From Calycina herbarum (lineage: Eukaryota; Ascomycota; Leotiomycetes; Helotiales; Pezizellaceae): 64,000 nucleotides of DNA. The notes beneath the pieces were generated by a model, which did no database searches, was not told the DNA's origin, and saw only the letters and a list, made by a program, of their open reading frames with translations. The stretch spans positions 658,091 to 722,090 of the forward strand of contig LLEY01000008.1 in NCBI GenBank assembly GCA_001414485.1, read 5' to 3'. Below, piece after piece: positions 22,774 through 33,077 of this stretch (positions are counted from its first letter, which is position 1; the number at the start of each line of letters is the position of its first letter). A program made the position numbers and the translations under genes.

Positions 22774-23260
22774 TTTGCTTTCTCTCTCTTGTTGCTTCTC
22801 GCAAGTTCTGGTTTTGGGTTTGGTGCTGTGTTTGTAGGAAGTGAGCGTATATTTGGGTGTTGAGTTTCTCCAAAGGAGCGACTGGATAAAAATGGTGTGT
22901 GTTTTTGGGTTGGCAGATGTGTTTTACGGTAACTCTTTTGCCTTTTTCTTGTCTACGGGAGACCAGGTGAGAAGAAAATGATGGGGTCGTTGTTGTGGTG
23001 AATCCTGAAAGGGCTGGAGCTAGGTAGCCAAGTGTGAGTGAAGGTGAGGACAAATATGACAGCAAGTCGTGATTCTTTTTCAAGGAACTGTAAGTGCTGA
23101 TATTTGAGTAATAAGGTCTGAATTCCAAGAATTAACTCCGTGTCGTTGATATAAGCGACCAAATTGATCAGGCAGTTTAGTCGGCCAGTATTGTTGTTGT
23201 GTCCATATTCCCGATGTTCCCCTCTAATGCGACTGGACCCCAATAGACAGATTTTCTGAA

Positions 23261-24460
23261 TCAGGATTGTCCCAGCGACTCTTCCATCTTCTTGTGGAAG
23301 TTTTTTTCGTTGGGTTCAACTGTAGGTGGCCCACAGTTGTCGTTTCCATACCGCAACCAGCCCATTCTCGCATTGGGGTTAGCAGTTGGTGGATCATCCA
23401 AGAAGGAACGGGTGAGCATGTTCATTGCTGTGTTTTCCGCGGTGTGGATTCTTGGTTCTCCCGGTCGTTGATGTACTTCTTGTTGATGTTCCTCTTGTGC
23501 CGGCTGTACTTCTTGTGGCTCTTGCACTGCTTGACTGTTCCAGTCTCGGTACCAAACTAGGCTTTGGACTTGTAGCTCGGGACTTGGAAGACTCTGCGGA
23601 ATGTTGATGTTGGACTCTTGATTTGGGGTGACATTTCTTGAACTTCGTACCCGTATTTCGGGACTTGCACGCGCCTCTGAATTTAACAGATTTGCTACTC
23701 TGAGCTTGGCTTCCGAGTGTCTTCCGAGAAAACCTCTAGCAGGTGTTCGCTTTTGAATTCCCCCAGGCCTCCCGTGGCCAGGTGTTTGACGAAAAGGCAG
23801 TCTTCGAAAATTGTTGTTTATTTCATTGTGCTCCTGCTGAGTTGGGATTCGGGAGTCATGATTGCTTCCACTATTGAATTGTCTGGAGGCATAGAAACCT
23901 GTATTTTGGCTTTGAAATGAGGATGAGCCATAATAATTTCCATTGTTGAAATGAGTAAGAGCGATGGATTGATAGGCGTTTCGGTTTGTTCCAATGGCGC
24001 CGTAGCTGTTACCATTGCTGAGTTGAGTAGAGGCGTTGTATTGGTTGGTGTTGTAAAATGGTCCATGATTGCCGTAGCTGTTGCCAATATTGAACTGAGT
24101 AGCATCATAGTGATGTTGATTTTGGCTTTGGGAGGTTCCATAGTCGTTGCTGTTGTTCAATTGAGTGTAGACTTCGGATCGAAAGGCGTTGGGGTATGTT
24201 CCAGTGTCGCCAGAGTTATTTCCGTTGTTGGCGTAGTTGGAGGTATTGGGGTTGAGATGGTGACCAGCGGCCCCCGAGCAGTCTCTGACTGGGTCGTAAA
24301 CCCCAGAATAGTTTCCAGTGGTGTTGAATTGATTGTTGGTGGCACCCCATGGGTACGTGCTTGCTCCATTGAGGCCAGCCCCATAAGTAGGGAGAGAAGC
24401 TGGGTGATATGACCTATGAGAGGAGTAGCCGGTGGCTGCGATGTATTGTTGGGGAGCCAT
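23261..24460 (-). CDS. Asn/Gln/Tyr-rich hypothetical protein with 24-residue repeats
   Basis: A single-exon frame of 399 residues, not recognised as a known family. The first half is Asn-rich. From about residue 99 to 193 it contains roughly four degenerate 24-residue units built on TQxNxGNSYG, with a partial fifth. The second half is more ordinary (LNSEARASPEIRVRSSRN; a Gln/Glu-rich stretch near 310-335) and ends with LTRSFLDDPP and GWLRYGNDNCGPP. The composition is prion-like. There is no signal peptide or membrane segment. The frame's length and the in-frame repeat period support translation. Its role is unknown. Confidence 0.6.
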   Translation of the reverse strand: MAPQQYIAATGYSSHRSYHPASLPTYGAGLNGASTYPWGATNNQFNTTGNYSGVYDPVRDCSGAAGHHLNPNTSNYANNGNNSGDTGTYPNAFRSEVYTQLNNSNDYGTSQSQNQHHYDATQFNIGNSYGNHGPFYNTNQYNASTQLSNGNSYGAIGTNRNAYQSIALTHFNNGNYYGSSSFQSQNTGFYASRQFNSGSNHDSRIPTQQEHNEINNNFRRLPFRQTPGHGRPGGIQKRTPARGFLGRHSEAKLRVANLLNSEARASPEIRVRSSRNVTPNQESNINIPQSLPSPELQVQSLVWYRDWNSQAVQEPQEVQPAQEEHQQEVHQRPGEPRIHTAENTAMNMLTRSFLDDPPTANPNARMGWLRYGNDNCGPPTVEPNEKNFHKKMEESLGQS

Positions 24461-24506
24461 TTCTGAGACTGATGTAAATATTTACCGAGAAGGTAAGAAG
24501 AAGTTG

Positions 24507-24525
24507 GTGTGTGTGTGTGTGTGTG
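24507..24525. repeat. (GT)n microsatellite
   Basis: About nine GT units in the leader just upstream of the Asn-rich protein's start codon. Confidence 0.9.
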
Positions 24526-25746
24526 GGAAGTCAAAAACTTGAAGAAGTGTAGTAAGCGAGTGTTTGGTCTTCGTTTTTCGGTTGGATGGAAGTCCTGGAA
24601 AGTTCACTGGAGAGTAAAAGAGGGAAATGGAGAGGTTTTATTCTGCTCAATCGTGATCTGGGAAAGATAGAAAACCGCTAGTGGAGAGTGGTAGGTGACT
24701 CCTCCAGCAAGCGCTTGGGGAAGTTAGCTTCGATCGCGACGGTAGTCTTCTATTACAATGATCAAATCGGAAATATATCGCTTCTAGACTCTTTTCCCAC
24801 AATCAGAGGTCTCAAAGTTGTGATTTTTGGGGAATAATTGTGAAGTGTGCGAGAACCGTTAAACGTCATTAGCTCGTCTTCTACTAGTTTTTGAACTACG
24901 AAGGAATACGAGAATCGAAGCACCCAGAGATCGAGAATCTCGGAGATCACAGCCTCCGAATTCGGAGTAGACAATAAAAATGGGTAGTAAAAAGTACATA
25001 GTGGATAGAAATTTAGAAGTGAGAGCGGTCGCATTGAAGGTCTTCTTTTACGCGAGTTTTCAGCACTTGCTGGAGGGTTTGTGCATTTTCGTCAGCGACT
25101 TGCTGATATTTGTGTGTAATATTGTAGATCATAGTGCGATCTTACGATTGATGCGAATAATAATCTGGCTAGTATGTGTGCTTGCGTTTGGTTGCTGATG
25201 ATTATGTTCAATGTTCAATTCTCGGTTAGTGTCCAGGGGATGTTTGGATTCGTAGCTGAGCATCAAAAGTAGTAGGCATACTACCTTCTCTTCCAATTCA
25301 TTTGTTCCGTCGCCAATCCTCTTAATTGCTGTATCAAGATGAAACAATTGATCACCTAGTTCTTCTATTATTTTTGAGGTTATGACGAGGGTAACAGTCC
25401 CATGTCTGAACTCTGGTGAGTTGGTGACGTAAAGAGCAATAATGAATGATGTGAAGAATGGGAAAAGAACTTGCAAATAACAAAACTCAATCATTAACCA
25501 ACTCAGACGACTCCAGAAAACCGGAAAGACAGCTCTATTCTCAACTTCTAACTGGACTTTATATCGAGGAGTTTCATGAGTAGGTAGAAATAAAATCCAC
25601 GTGACCGTAGATAATCCCTGTCAATTTTGAGCTCCTAACAAAATCGCGATTCATGCCAATATCCGCAAACACAATCCAAATATCTTACATCAACCCCCGC
25701 AAAAGCCTCATTAACTTGCAGGCTCTCAAAGCTACACGCCCTCACC
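24526..25746. other. Intergenic region between divergent genes
   Basis: Contains the upstream regions of the Asn-rich gene (minus) and cwc27 (plus). Apart from one tentative small minus-strand gene, nothing else is supportable. Confidence 0.45.
25013..25494 (-). CDS. Possible small helical protein (tentative, spliced)
   Basis: Two stretches look coding. One, about 25410-25280, reads SKIIEELGDQLFHLDTAIKR then GDGTNELEEK. The other, 25100-25013, reads QVADENAQTLQQVLKTRVKE and ends at TAA 25013. They could be joined by an intron with a GTATGC donor near 25280 and a TATCAG acceptor. Both have amphipathic helical patterns. The start codon is unclear, because the hydrophobic upstream part may be intron or leader. 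No family is recognised, and a chance frame is possible. Confidence 0.25.
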
Positions 25747-27360
25747 ATGTCCTCCCTCTATAACCTCGAACCGCAACCCACAGCCTCCTGCATCCTCCAC
25801 ACCACCTCCGGGGACATCTCCCTCGAACTTTGGGCGCAACAAGTACCCTTAACATGTCGCAACTTCCTCCAACACTGCCTCGATGGCTATTACGATAACA
25901 CGATATTCCACCGTCTCGTTCCCGGTTTCATTCTCCAAGGTGGAGATCCAACAGGCACAGGCAATGGCGGGGAAAGCATCTATGATGGTGGCGCATACTC
26001 GGAGGAAAGAGAGAAGGGTGGAATATGGCCGATGGAAGATCGTAAGGGGAAGAATGCTGGAATGAGGGGTGTGGGGTTCAAGGATGAATGGCATAGTCGG
26101 ATTAAATATACTCGACGGGGTTTATTGGGTATGGCGAATGACGGGACGGATAATTCGAATGGGAGTCAGTTCTTTCTTACCTTGGGGAATACGCCGGAGT
26201 TACAGGGGAAGAATACTTTGTTTGGGAGGGTGGAGGGGGAGACGATTTATAATGTTGCGAAGATGGGTGAGGCAGAGGTTGGGGAGGGGGATAGGCCGAT
26301 ATACCCAACGAAGATTACGAGTGTGGAGGTATTGGTTAATCCTTTTAAGGATATGGAGAAGAGGACGAGGATTGCGCCAGTTCGAGTGGAGAAAGAGAAG
26401 CCGACGGAAAAGAAAAAGAAGAGGAAAGCTGGAAAGCAACTCTTGAGCTTTGGGGATGATGTGGGGGAGGAGGTTGCGCCGATTGCAAAAAAGGCAAAAT
26501 TCGATTCGAGGATAGTAACAGATGCTGGAGAAGCGCCTCCGGAACCGAAACCGAAAATACCCAAGGAAATGAAGAAGAAGGCTGTCAAACCAGTGTCAGT
26601 AGAGTCCTCTCCAGAACCTACATCGGCTCCACAATCACTACCAAATCGCTCTATTAAAGTTGAAAGCCGGGAACCTTCGTCCTCTCCAGAACCAGTACAA
26701 AAGGTCTCGTCACTTCTGGATCGAACGAATGCTCAGATTGCAGAATTGAAGGCGTCCATGAAAAGAAATGTTCAAACTGCACCTGTCAAGGAGAAAAAGA
26801 AGTCGGTTCTGGAAGAAATGATACCGAAAACTTCAGTGCGAGGTAGAAAGAGGCATCCCGGAGGGAATGTCCCTACCAAAGAAGACTTACGCTCTTTGGA
26901 TATCCTAAAGGCCTTTCGATCCAAATTGGATACTGCACCTCCGGAGAAAGAAATCATAAAGGCAGAACCGGTACTTGAAGAAGAATCCGAAAGTAAAGCC
27001 AATGGAGCAGAGGATGACGAAGAAGCAGCTCTATGCGATCTTCATTTTATCGCAGGCTGTGAGTCATGCAAGAAATGGGACGCACAGGGTGAAGGGGAAG
27101 ACGAAGATAAGGACGATGAGAATTGGATGTCACATGCATTGTCCTTCAAAGAGGACAAGCTTGGCAAGGACTTGAGTTACAGGAAAAAGGCAGAAGATGA
27201 GTTAGTGGTCATCGATCCCAGAGAGAAGGCAAGAACTCTGAAAGAGGAGAAGAAAGCCCAGAGGGATGCAAGAAGTGGTAACACGGGAAGGGAGTGGGAT
27301 CAAGCTCGGAATGACAAGTTAGCCCGCGCATCTGCTTTCTCTGGAAGAGGAGCCAAGTAG
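25747..27360 (+). CDS. cwc27: Cwc27-type spliceosomal cyclophilin
   Basis: A single exon of 537 codons. Residues about 10-185 form a cyclophilin (peptidyl-prolyl isomerase) domain with FHRLVPGFILQGGDPTGTG and NSNGSQFFLTLG. The rest is Lys/Glu-rich and disordered, with a conserved-looking C-terminal block (CDLHFIAGCESCKKW, WMSHALSFKEDKLGKDLSYR, VIDPREKAR). This layout identifies Cwc27, a component of activated spliceosomes. The position of the active-site Trp of cyclophilin A reads Glu (ELQGKNTLFGRV). The same substitution is known for human Cwc27 and goes with loss of isomerase activity, so a structural rather than catalytic role is likely. The protein should be nuclear. Confidence 0.93.
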   Translation: MSSLYNLEPQPTASCILHTTSGDISLELWAQQVPLTCRNFLQHCLDGYYDNTIFHRLVPGFILQGGDPTGTGNGGESIYDGGAYSEEREKGGIWPMEDRKGKNAGMRGVGFKDEWHSRIKYTRRGLLGMANDGTDNSNGSQFFLTLGNTPELQGKNTLFGRVEGETIYNVAKMGEAEVGEGDRPIYPTKITSVEVLVNPFKDMEKRTRIAPVRVEKEKPTEKKKKRKAGKQLLSFGDDVGEEVAPIAKKAKFDSRIVTDAGEAPPEPKPKIPKEMKKKAVKPVSVESSPEPTSAPQSLPNRSIKVESREPSSSPEPVQKVSSLLDRTNAQIAELKASMKRNVQTAPVKEKKKSVLEEMIPKTSVRGRKRHPGGNVPTKEDLRSLDILKAFRSKLDTAPPEKEIIKAEPVLEEESESKANGAEDDEEAALCDLHFIAGCESCKKWDAQGEGEDEDKDDENWMSHALSFKEDKLGKDLSYRKKAEDELVVIDPREKARTLKEEKKAQRDARSGNTGREWDQARNDKLARASAFSGRGAK

Positions 27361-28514
27361 TGTTAGATAGGAGAAATTGAATTGTATTCCTACGGAATTT
27401 CGGAGCGGAGAGAAGGTCCGTTGTCATCAAAATGAGACTCGGAGATCTTGTTCCCCCTTTCGTGTTGTTATGAACACCTAGTTTGCCCAATTGTTTACTC
27501 CATTCACCACATCATCAAGTACGGACCTTTTGCTCCATTGCGGAATCATAGGAGTAACCTCGGACCGAACAGTAATGTACTAATGCAACAATAATTGATA
27601 GTAAACGTATCCTTTTCAGTCTGGAGGTGGCATCATGTAGGGGTTAGTAAGAGTCATATGCATGGCAAGGCTGCAGGTGTTGGCGGCAGTTGGGCTCAGC
27701 CTTATTCTGTCAGCGGTCAATTGGTTCGCTAGAGATAACGATGTTGCAGGGGCTCACGGGCCAAACCTCGATATCTAAGTAGCAATGCCACTTGCTCTGA
27801 CGTCCATCCCTAGAAACCTTTATCCTGGACAAATTAATCATACCACGAACTCCAAACCAAAGGACCAACAACACCACGCATTATACATGCTGCACCCTCC
27901 ACAAAACGAAGGCATCCCCAATCGACTGCAAGACTCACACTGCCGAAACCTATATTGCGCCGGCCAAAGAACCGCAGGTTGACTGGAAAAAGAACGAAAC
28001 GGCCTTACATCACCAGCAACAGCGAAACTGCAGCTTCCCGGACTCCCCGCACCAAACCCTCATTCTCACCCACCACGCTTTCGCGACCCCGTCTCAGATA
28101 TCTGCTAGGAACAATAGAATTGCGTTTAGAGCGTTTTCAGGCAGTTCCGTGGTGACTACAGCCTGCCATTCTTTCATTCACGTATACAGCGCGACGTCGG
28201 AGATTTAAACACCACACCTGCTCCCCAGTCCCCCAGTTTCTCCACACACAATCCGCCCCTTGCGCGCGCAAACAGATCCTTCGCGACTTCATTCGACTTC
28301 TCCGACACAGACCAAACGACAGCGGAAGTTGACAGAGCCCCGCCACTTGGGATATCGAGGTGTTTGGCGCAAGCCGATTCAAGGGCCCAGGAAGGCTGCA
28401 GTCAGCCTCGAATACTCCATCCCTCTTGTGGCATCAATTTGTGATCACCAGGCCGGTTCCACAGCGACAACTTGCCAGCCTCATCTCCCGCCGCATCATC
28501 AAGGTCAAGGGCGA
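27361..28514. other. Intergenic region and leader of the heat shock factor gene
   Basis: The first part is probably the cwc27 3' UTR. The C/A-rich 27780-28510 part looks like a long 5' leader. Open frames running into the heat shock factor start have no upstream ATG and are ignored. Confidence 0.5.
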
Positions 28515-30756
28515 ATGTATACCCACATGCCTCCTACGAATACCAAAAAGCGCGCAGCACCCGGCTCATCACCAGCTATGCAATCCGCCCCGATACCTCA
28601 ACAGCAGTACGCTGCACCTACCCACAATCAAGTCTTGAACCCGGAGTTTGCGCGGTACAACCAAACTCCTGAAAATACGGTCTACCAAGACCCGCAGGCA
28701 TACAATATGAATAGCTATGGAGGAAATGGAGTTTCACAGGCCCAGTACGAGCACCCGGCAGCACAATCCCACTTGCAGTCCACCCAACTCGCACGTAGGC
28801 CCATCAACAGGCAGCTGGTGACGACAGGACCGCGATACGAAACGCCTGGCGACCCGTGGGGGCAGATGGGTGGTGACGACGGGACTCAGGACCCTTCACA
28901 ATTACTGACGGGGATGGAAGAGGCAGACAATATTGAGCAGTTGGAGAAGAAGGCAGCTGTGGCAAAGCAAGATGCGCAATCGAAACGAAAACAAATCCCG
29001 CCGTTTGTCCAAAAGCTAAGCAGGTAAGCGTCTTGTGTACCTCTGCACTTCATTCTTTTCGTATGTGGTTGCTAATATTCCTTTTAGCTTTCTAGATGTG
29101 GCAAAAAATACCGAGTTGATACGATGGTCCGATCGAGGGGATTCTTTTGTTGTGTTGGACGAAGACGAGTTTGCAAAGACTTTGATACCCGAGCTTTTCA
29201 AGCACAACAACTATGCGTCTTTCGTTCGGCAACTGAATATGTACGGGTTCCATAAACGAGTGGGCTTGTCCGACAATTCGATGAAAGCCAGCGAGCGGAA
29301 GAACAAGAGTCCAAGCGAATATTACAATCCATATTTCAAGCGAGGCCATCCAAATCTTCTATGGCTCATCAACAAACCAAAGGGGGGCGCAAAGACTAGC
29401 GGAGGTACCTCGAAATCAAAAAAGTTGAAGCTCGAAGAACCGGACAATGATAGCGACGATGATAGAAGAGAGGACGTGGAAGAAATCTATCGTGAAAACA
29501 TGCCTGGTGCGTCTCGGGCGATTTCCCAAGCACCCGAATCTGGCCCACTTCAAAAGCGAGAACTCGCCATGGTACAACACCAACTTGCGGAGATTCAGGC
29601 GCAACAAGGACAAATCACCAATGCCTTGGGCCGGATACAAAAGAACCACTCACATCTCTTGAACCAATCAATGGGATTCCAGCAACTCCATGATAGACAT
29701 GAGAACTCGATCAATGCCATCCTTACGTTTCTTGCGACGGTTTACAACAGAAGCTTGGATGGTAATACACCCCAAAACTTTGCACAAATGTTTGCTAATG
29801 GTATACCCCACGAGCAACACAATCAAGGTAATGTGGTTGAACTTGCCGAACCAGCCAATGAATCGCAAAACCCAGCAATGCATAGCCCTCGGAGAAAAAG
29901 AGAGCAACGTCTTCTGATGGCGCCCCCATCTGCGACAGGTCGAGCCGAGACACTCTCCCCATCGGCTTCGACTCCACGAGCTCCCCCCCAGCATGCTAGA
30001 GTTGGAAATGTCGAGGAACTGTTTGAGAGCTCCCCTGCGGACTCGACACACGTGAAGACCGAAAAGGAGCAGCAACAACAGCAACCGGATATTATGATGA
30101 ATATAATCAACAATACGAACGCTCAAGCAGGGGCAAATATTGGAAGTATGGACTTTCCCGAGATGCTCAATCATTACGAAAATGCCAACGGCCAATCACC
30201 ACTCACTTCTGAACAACGAAATACCGTTCTCAACATGATGGCGAATAGTTCTTCTGCACCCGGTACCAACAATGCGCTCGTGAGTCCGACTCCTCCGGAA
30301 CCTCCGAGTCTGGACGGTCTTGATTACAGCAATGCGGATCTCGAACGTCTCCTCCAAGCCCACAATGCGAATGGTGAGCAAATCAACAATATTAAAAACG
30401 CGATTCAACAGCCCTTGAGCCCCTCTGGAGCTTTGCCTCTCAACTTGGACGATTCTTCTTTCTTCAACGGCTTGGACACCCACGATGGACTTCATAGCGA
30501 TATCGACATGAATCAATTCCTTGAGCCGGGAGCATTTTACAACGGAGGCAGTCCTACCGGTGGCGAATTCAATTACGATCACTTTGGAGATGTCAATGCA
30601 GGGATGGATAGCCATTTTGATCTGGGAATGGAGGGTACGAATGATGGTGGCAGAGTAATGGATGCGGGTAGTAGTGAAGCTGCGACACCTGATAATGGAG
30701 GTGATGAACTGGGTAATGGAATGAGATCTCCCAGCAAAAAGAGACGGAGAAAGTGA
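28515..30756 (+). CDS. hsf1: Heat shock transcription factor Hsf1
   Basis: Two exons (28515-29023, 29088-30756) with a 64-bp intron give about 725 residues. The start is either ATG 28515 or the in-frame ATG 28527 (MPPTNTKKRAAPGS); the latter looks more family-like. The HSF DNA-binding domain spans about residues 162-270, with IPPFVQKLSSFLDV formed across the intron and the recognition helix in NNYASFVRQLNMYGFHK. A hydrophobic-repeat coiled coil for trimerisation follows (ELAMVQHQLAEIQAQQGQIT, about 345-400). A long Asn/Pro/Ser-rich activation region and a basic tail (SPSKKRRRK) end the protein. It binds nGAAn arrays in stress genes and is normally essential in fungi. Confidence 0.95.
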
Positions 30757-31567
30757 ACGCAGGGTGCTACTGGATTGGCGCTGGGCAGGACATTCCCGGA
30801 AGGCGTTTTTTCTTTTACCCGGTGGGATATATCACATATCGTCGGCACTCGATTCGATTATTCAAGAGGGTTTTTTGAGTTGAAGAGATACAGAGATATA
30901 CTTAAAAAATTCTTGGGAAATCAGGCAGGCAGACGGGCGTTGTTTATGAAGCGATGACATGATGAAGATGAGCAATTGCAGCGAGTGCATCACCAAAAGT
31001 TTATAGCGCGCAAGGAAATTTTTGCCGTGCGTGGATGGGGGGTTTTTTTCTCGCCAATGTTGGGGAATGTGATGGACTTCTTTTTTAGGGGCGAAGGTGG
31101 TGTTGAACAGGGATTCTCGGTTGGGTTGGGTTTGCGGTTTGAGGGGAGGATATGCAGATGCATGCATACATATTCTGTGGCAAATAGGAGATATATTTTT
31201 TTCCCTTTACCCTTTGTGAGCGAGGAGTGGCGATGTTTGTTTTGGACAAGGATGGGGGGAGTAGATAGGTATTCTAGTTATCTTTCCTTGAATTTCTCGG
31301 GCCTCGTTGGGACTGTGAGATGAGGTAAATGGATATAGAAAAGCGAGACATTCTTTCTTCCTCTCTCTGATCTCGATGATTCATTCTTATTGTTTTTCAT
31401 TACTTGGGTCGTGAAGTGTACGGATTAATATTTTGCTCACCGCTCAACCGGATGACAGGTCTCATACATACTAAAATTCACTCCTACCCCCCAGATACTA
31501 GGAAACAGACCTAAAAGTTGCTTTTTTCAAGACTCCAGATCACTTGTTCTCATGGTTCATGAGTTGA
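30757..31567. other. Intergenic region downstream of hsf1
   Basis: Probably the hsf1 3' UTR and spacer. Short T-rich and G-rich tracts are present. The 115-codon frame at 30976-31323 lacks any family feature. Confidence 0.5.
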
Positions 31568-31859
31568 GAGTAAGCCATTAGTTGTCGGGTAAGCCGAACA
31601 TCAAGTGTGGGGGCTAAAAGAAAGTTGAGAGTAAGCTATCAATTGTCGAGTAAGCCAAGCAGCAGAATATCTGATAGCTTACTCAACAACTAGCAGCTTA
31701 CTCGTACTATATTTTTGCAGCTTACTCTACACTTGAAAGGTTACTCGACCTTTGACAGCTTACTAGGGTGTCGAGTAAGCCAGTAAATCAGCAGGTAAGC
31801 CAAACAATTTGGGGGCTGAAAGGAGAGGTTGGGAGTAAGCTATTAATCACCGAGTAAGC
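31568..31859. repeat. Array of GAGTAAGC octamers in both orientations
   Basis: Thirteen octamers matching GAGTAAGC or its complement GCTTACTC (at most two mismatches) lie within 292 bp. Forward copies start at 31568, 31587, 31629, 31648, 31773, 31793, 31833 and 31852. Reverse copies start at 31677, 31696, 31720, 31739 and 31758. Seven neighbouring starts differ by exactly 19 bp, and others by 20 or 24 bp. The 11-bp spacers vary. A longer block beginning GGGGGCTRAAAG also repeats at 31610 and 31811. The layout, forward-reverse-forward, resembles clustered protein-binding sites or subterminal transposon repeats. Confidence 0.8.
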
Positions 31860-32199
31860 TACATCAAAGTTACATCGCCATTACAGCTCTAGTCAGGTAC
31901 TATGTCAACAGACTGATAAATGTTGGATTTTGGGGGAGTTATGATGCGATTCTTCACTAAATATTCTCGAATAATCACACCAAATAAGACAAATGTTTAC
32001 TATAGTAATAAGTAGCTCTTTTTTAAATCTCCGAACTTTGTCAAGGTAACTTTAGTTATTCTTGAATAATTGCATCGAATAAATAAAGTTTGGATGAGTA
32101 TTTATTTTACCAATCTCTGAAGTTTAGTTATTCAAGTAGCTTAATCTCTCTAAACGTTCTCGAATAAGGGAGGAATTGGGGTTTACACTTCATATGAGC

Positions 32200-32706
32200 A
32201 GCGTATTAACAAACTACTCAACTACTCGAGTACTACTCGAGTAGTCGTGAGTAGAGTAGAGTAGAGTATGAGTAGTAAGTTAGATGAGTAGAGTAGAGTA
32301 GCTACACTTGACTACTCGAGTAGTACTCGAGTAGTCTATAACTAGTAGTAATATATAAATATAAGCTAAAAGTATATTATCTTTATAGTAAAAAGTAGTG
32401 TATTCTATAAAACTAAATAAAAAATCAAGACTTCTTCTCCCTCTTTCACCTCTAAAGATATATAACCTTAGAAAATTTCGCTGACTATTTATAGAAAGCT
32501 CTTACTAAGCTCTTCTAGCTCTTTTAATATATACCGATTTTAGGCCCGGCTCCTCCGAGCGTCGGTCCGAATCGGTCCGTGCTACTCGAGTACTACTTGA
32601 GTAGTACTCGAGTAGTGTTGAGTAGAGTAGAGTAGTATAAAAAATCTCTTGAGTAGAGTAGAGTAGCAGTCACTACTCTACTCTACTCTACTAATTCAAT
32701 ACGCTG
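32200..32706. mobile_element. hAT-type MITE with 8-bp target duplication
   Basis: A 507-bp non-coding element begins CAGCGTATT and ends AATACGCTG, and is flanked on both sides by the identical 8-bp CATATGAG (32192-32199, 32707-32714). An 8-bp duplication and CAG...CTG ends are hallmarks of the hAT superfamily. Next to the ends are many copies of palindromic ACTCGAGTAGT and GAGTAGAGTAGAGTAG motifs, likely subterminal transposase sites. A GC-rich patch (about 32545-32580) sits in an AT-rich core. The intact duplication argues for a fairly recent insertion. Confidence 0.9.
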
Positions 32707-32714
32707 CATATGAG

Positions 32715-33077
32715 TTCGTACAAAATATTTCGGAGTAAAGCGCAAATTTTCAATAGAATGAGTTCATGAGACTGAAAATCAAATACTGCATTCACGTCAA
32801 TAGTCTCAAACAAGGATGAAGTCAAGAAATCCGAATTCGAAGCAGTCTACATTTTTGCTTTTGAAAACTAGGATGTAAATCTTACACCTCAATCCCTTAC
32901 TCCAACCCACCACTGTCTAAATGTTTTTGATAAAAAGGACTGTAAGAAGAAGAGGTATATAAATAATAATAAAAAGAAGAAGAAAGAAAACTCCCAGAGT
33001 CCAGCTCAATAAACACCTAGAAAATGCCCATCATAAACTCATGAACATTAAGTAACAAGAATCCACATCCTCATGCT
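32715..33077. other. Short intergenic stretch
   Basis: AT-rich, with an AATAATAATAAAAAGAAGAAG simple-sequence tract near 32960-32990. It probably holds the 3' UTR of the collagen-like protein gene. Nothing else is seen. Confidence 0.5.

Noticed and set aside
30976..31323. 115-codon plus-strand frame downstream of hsf1
   Set aside because: T/G-rich spacer translated into a Phe/Gly-rich string with no recognisable domain.
31568..31859. CRISPR-like array
   Set aside because: Repeats are 8 bp, occur in both orientations, spacers are 11 bp and the genome is eukaryotic.
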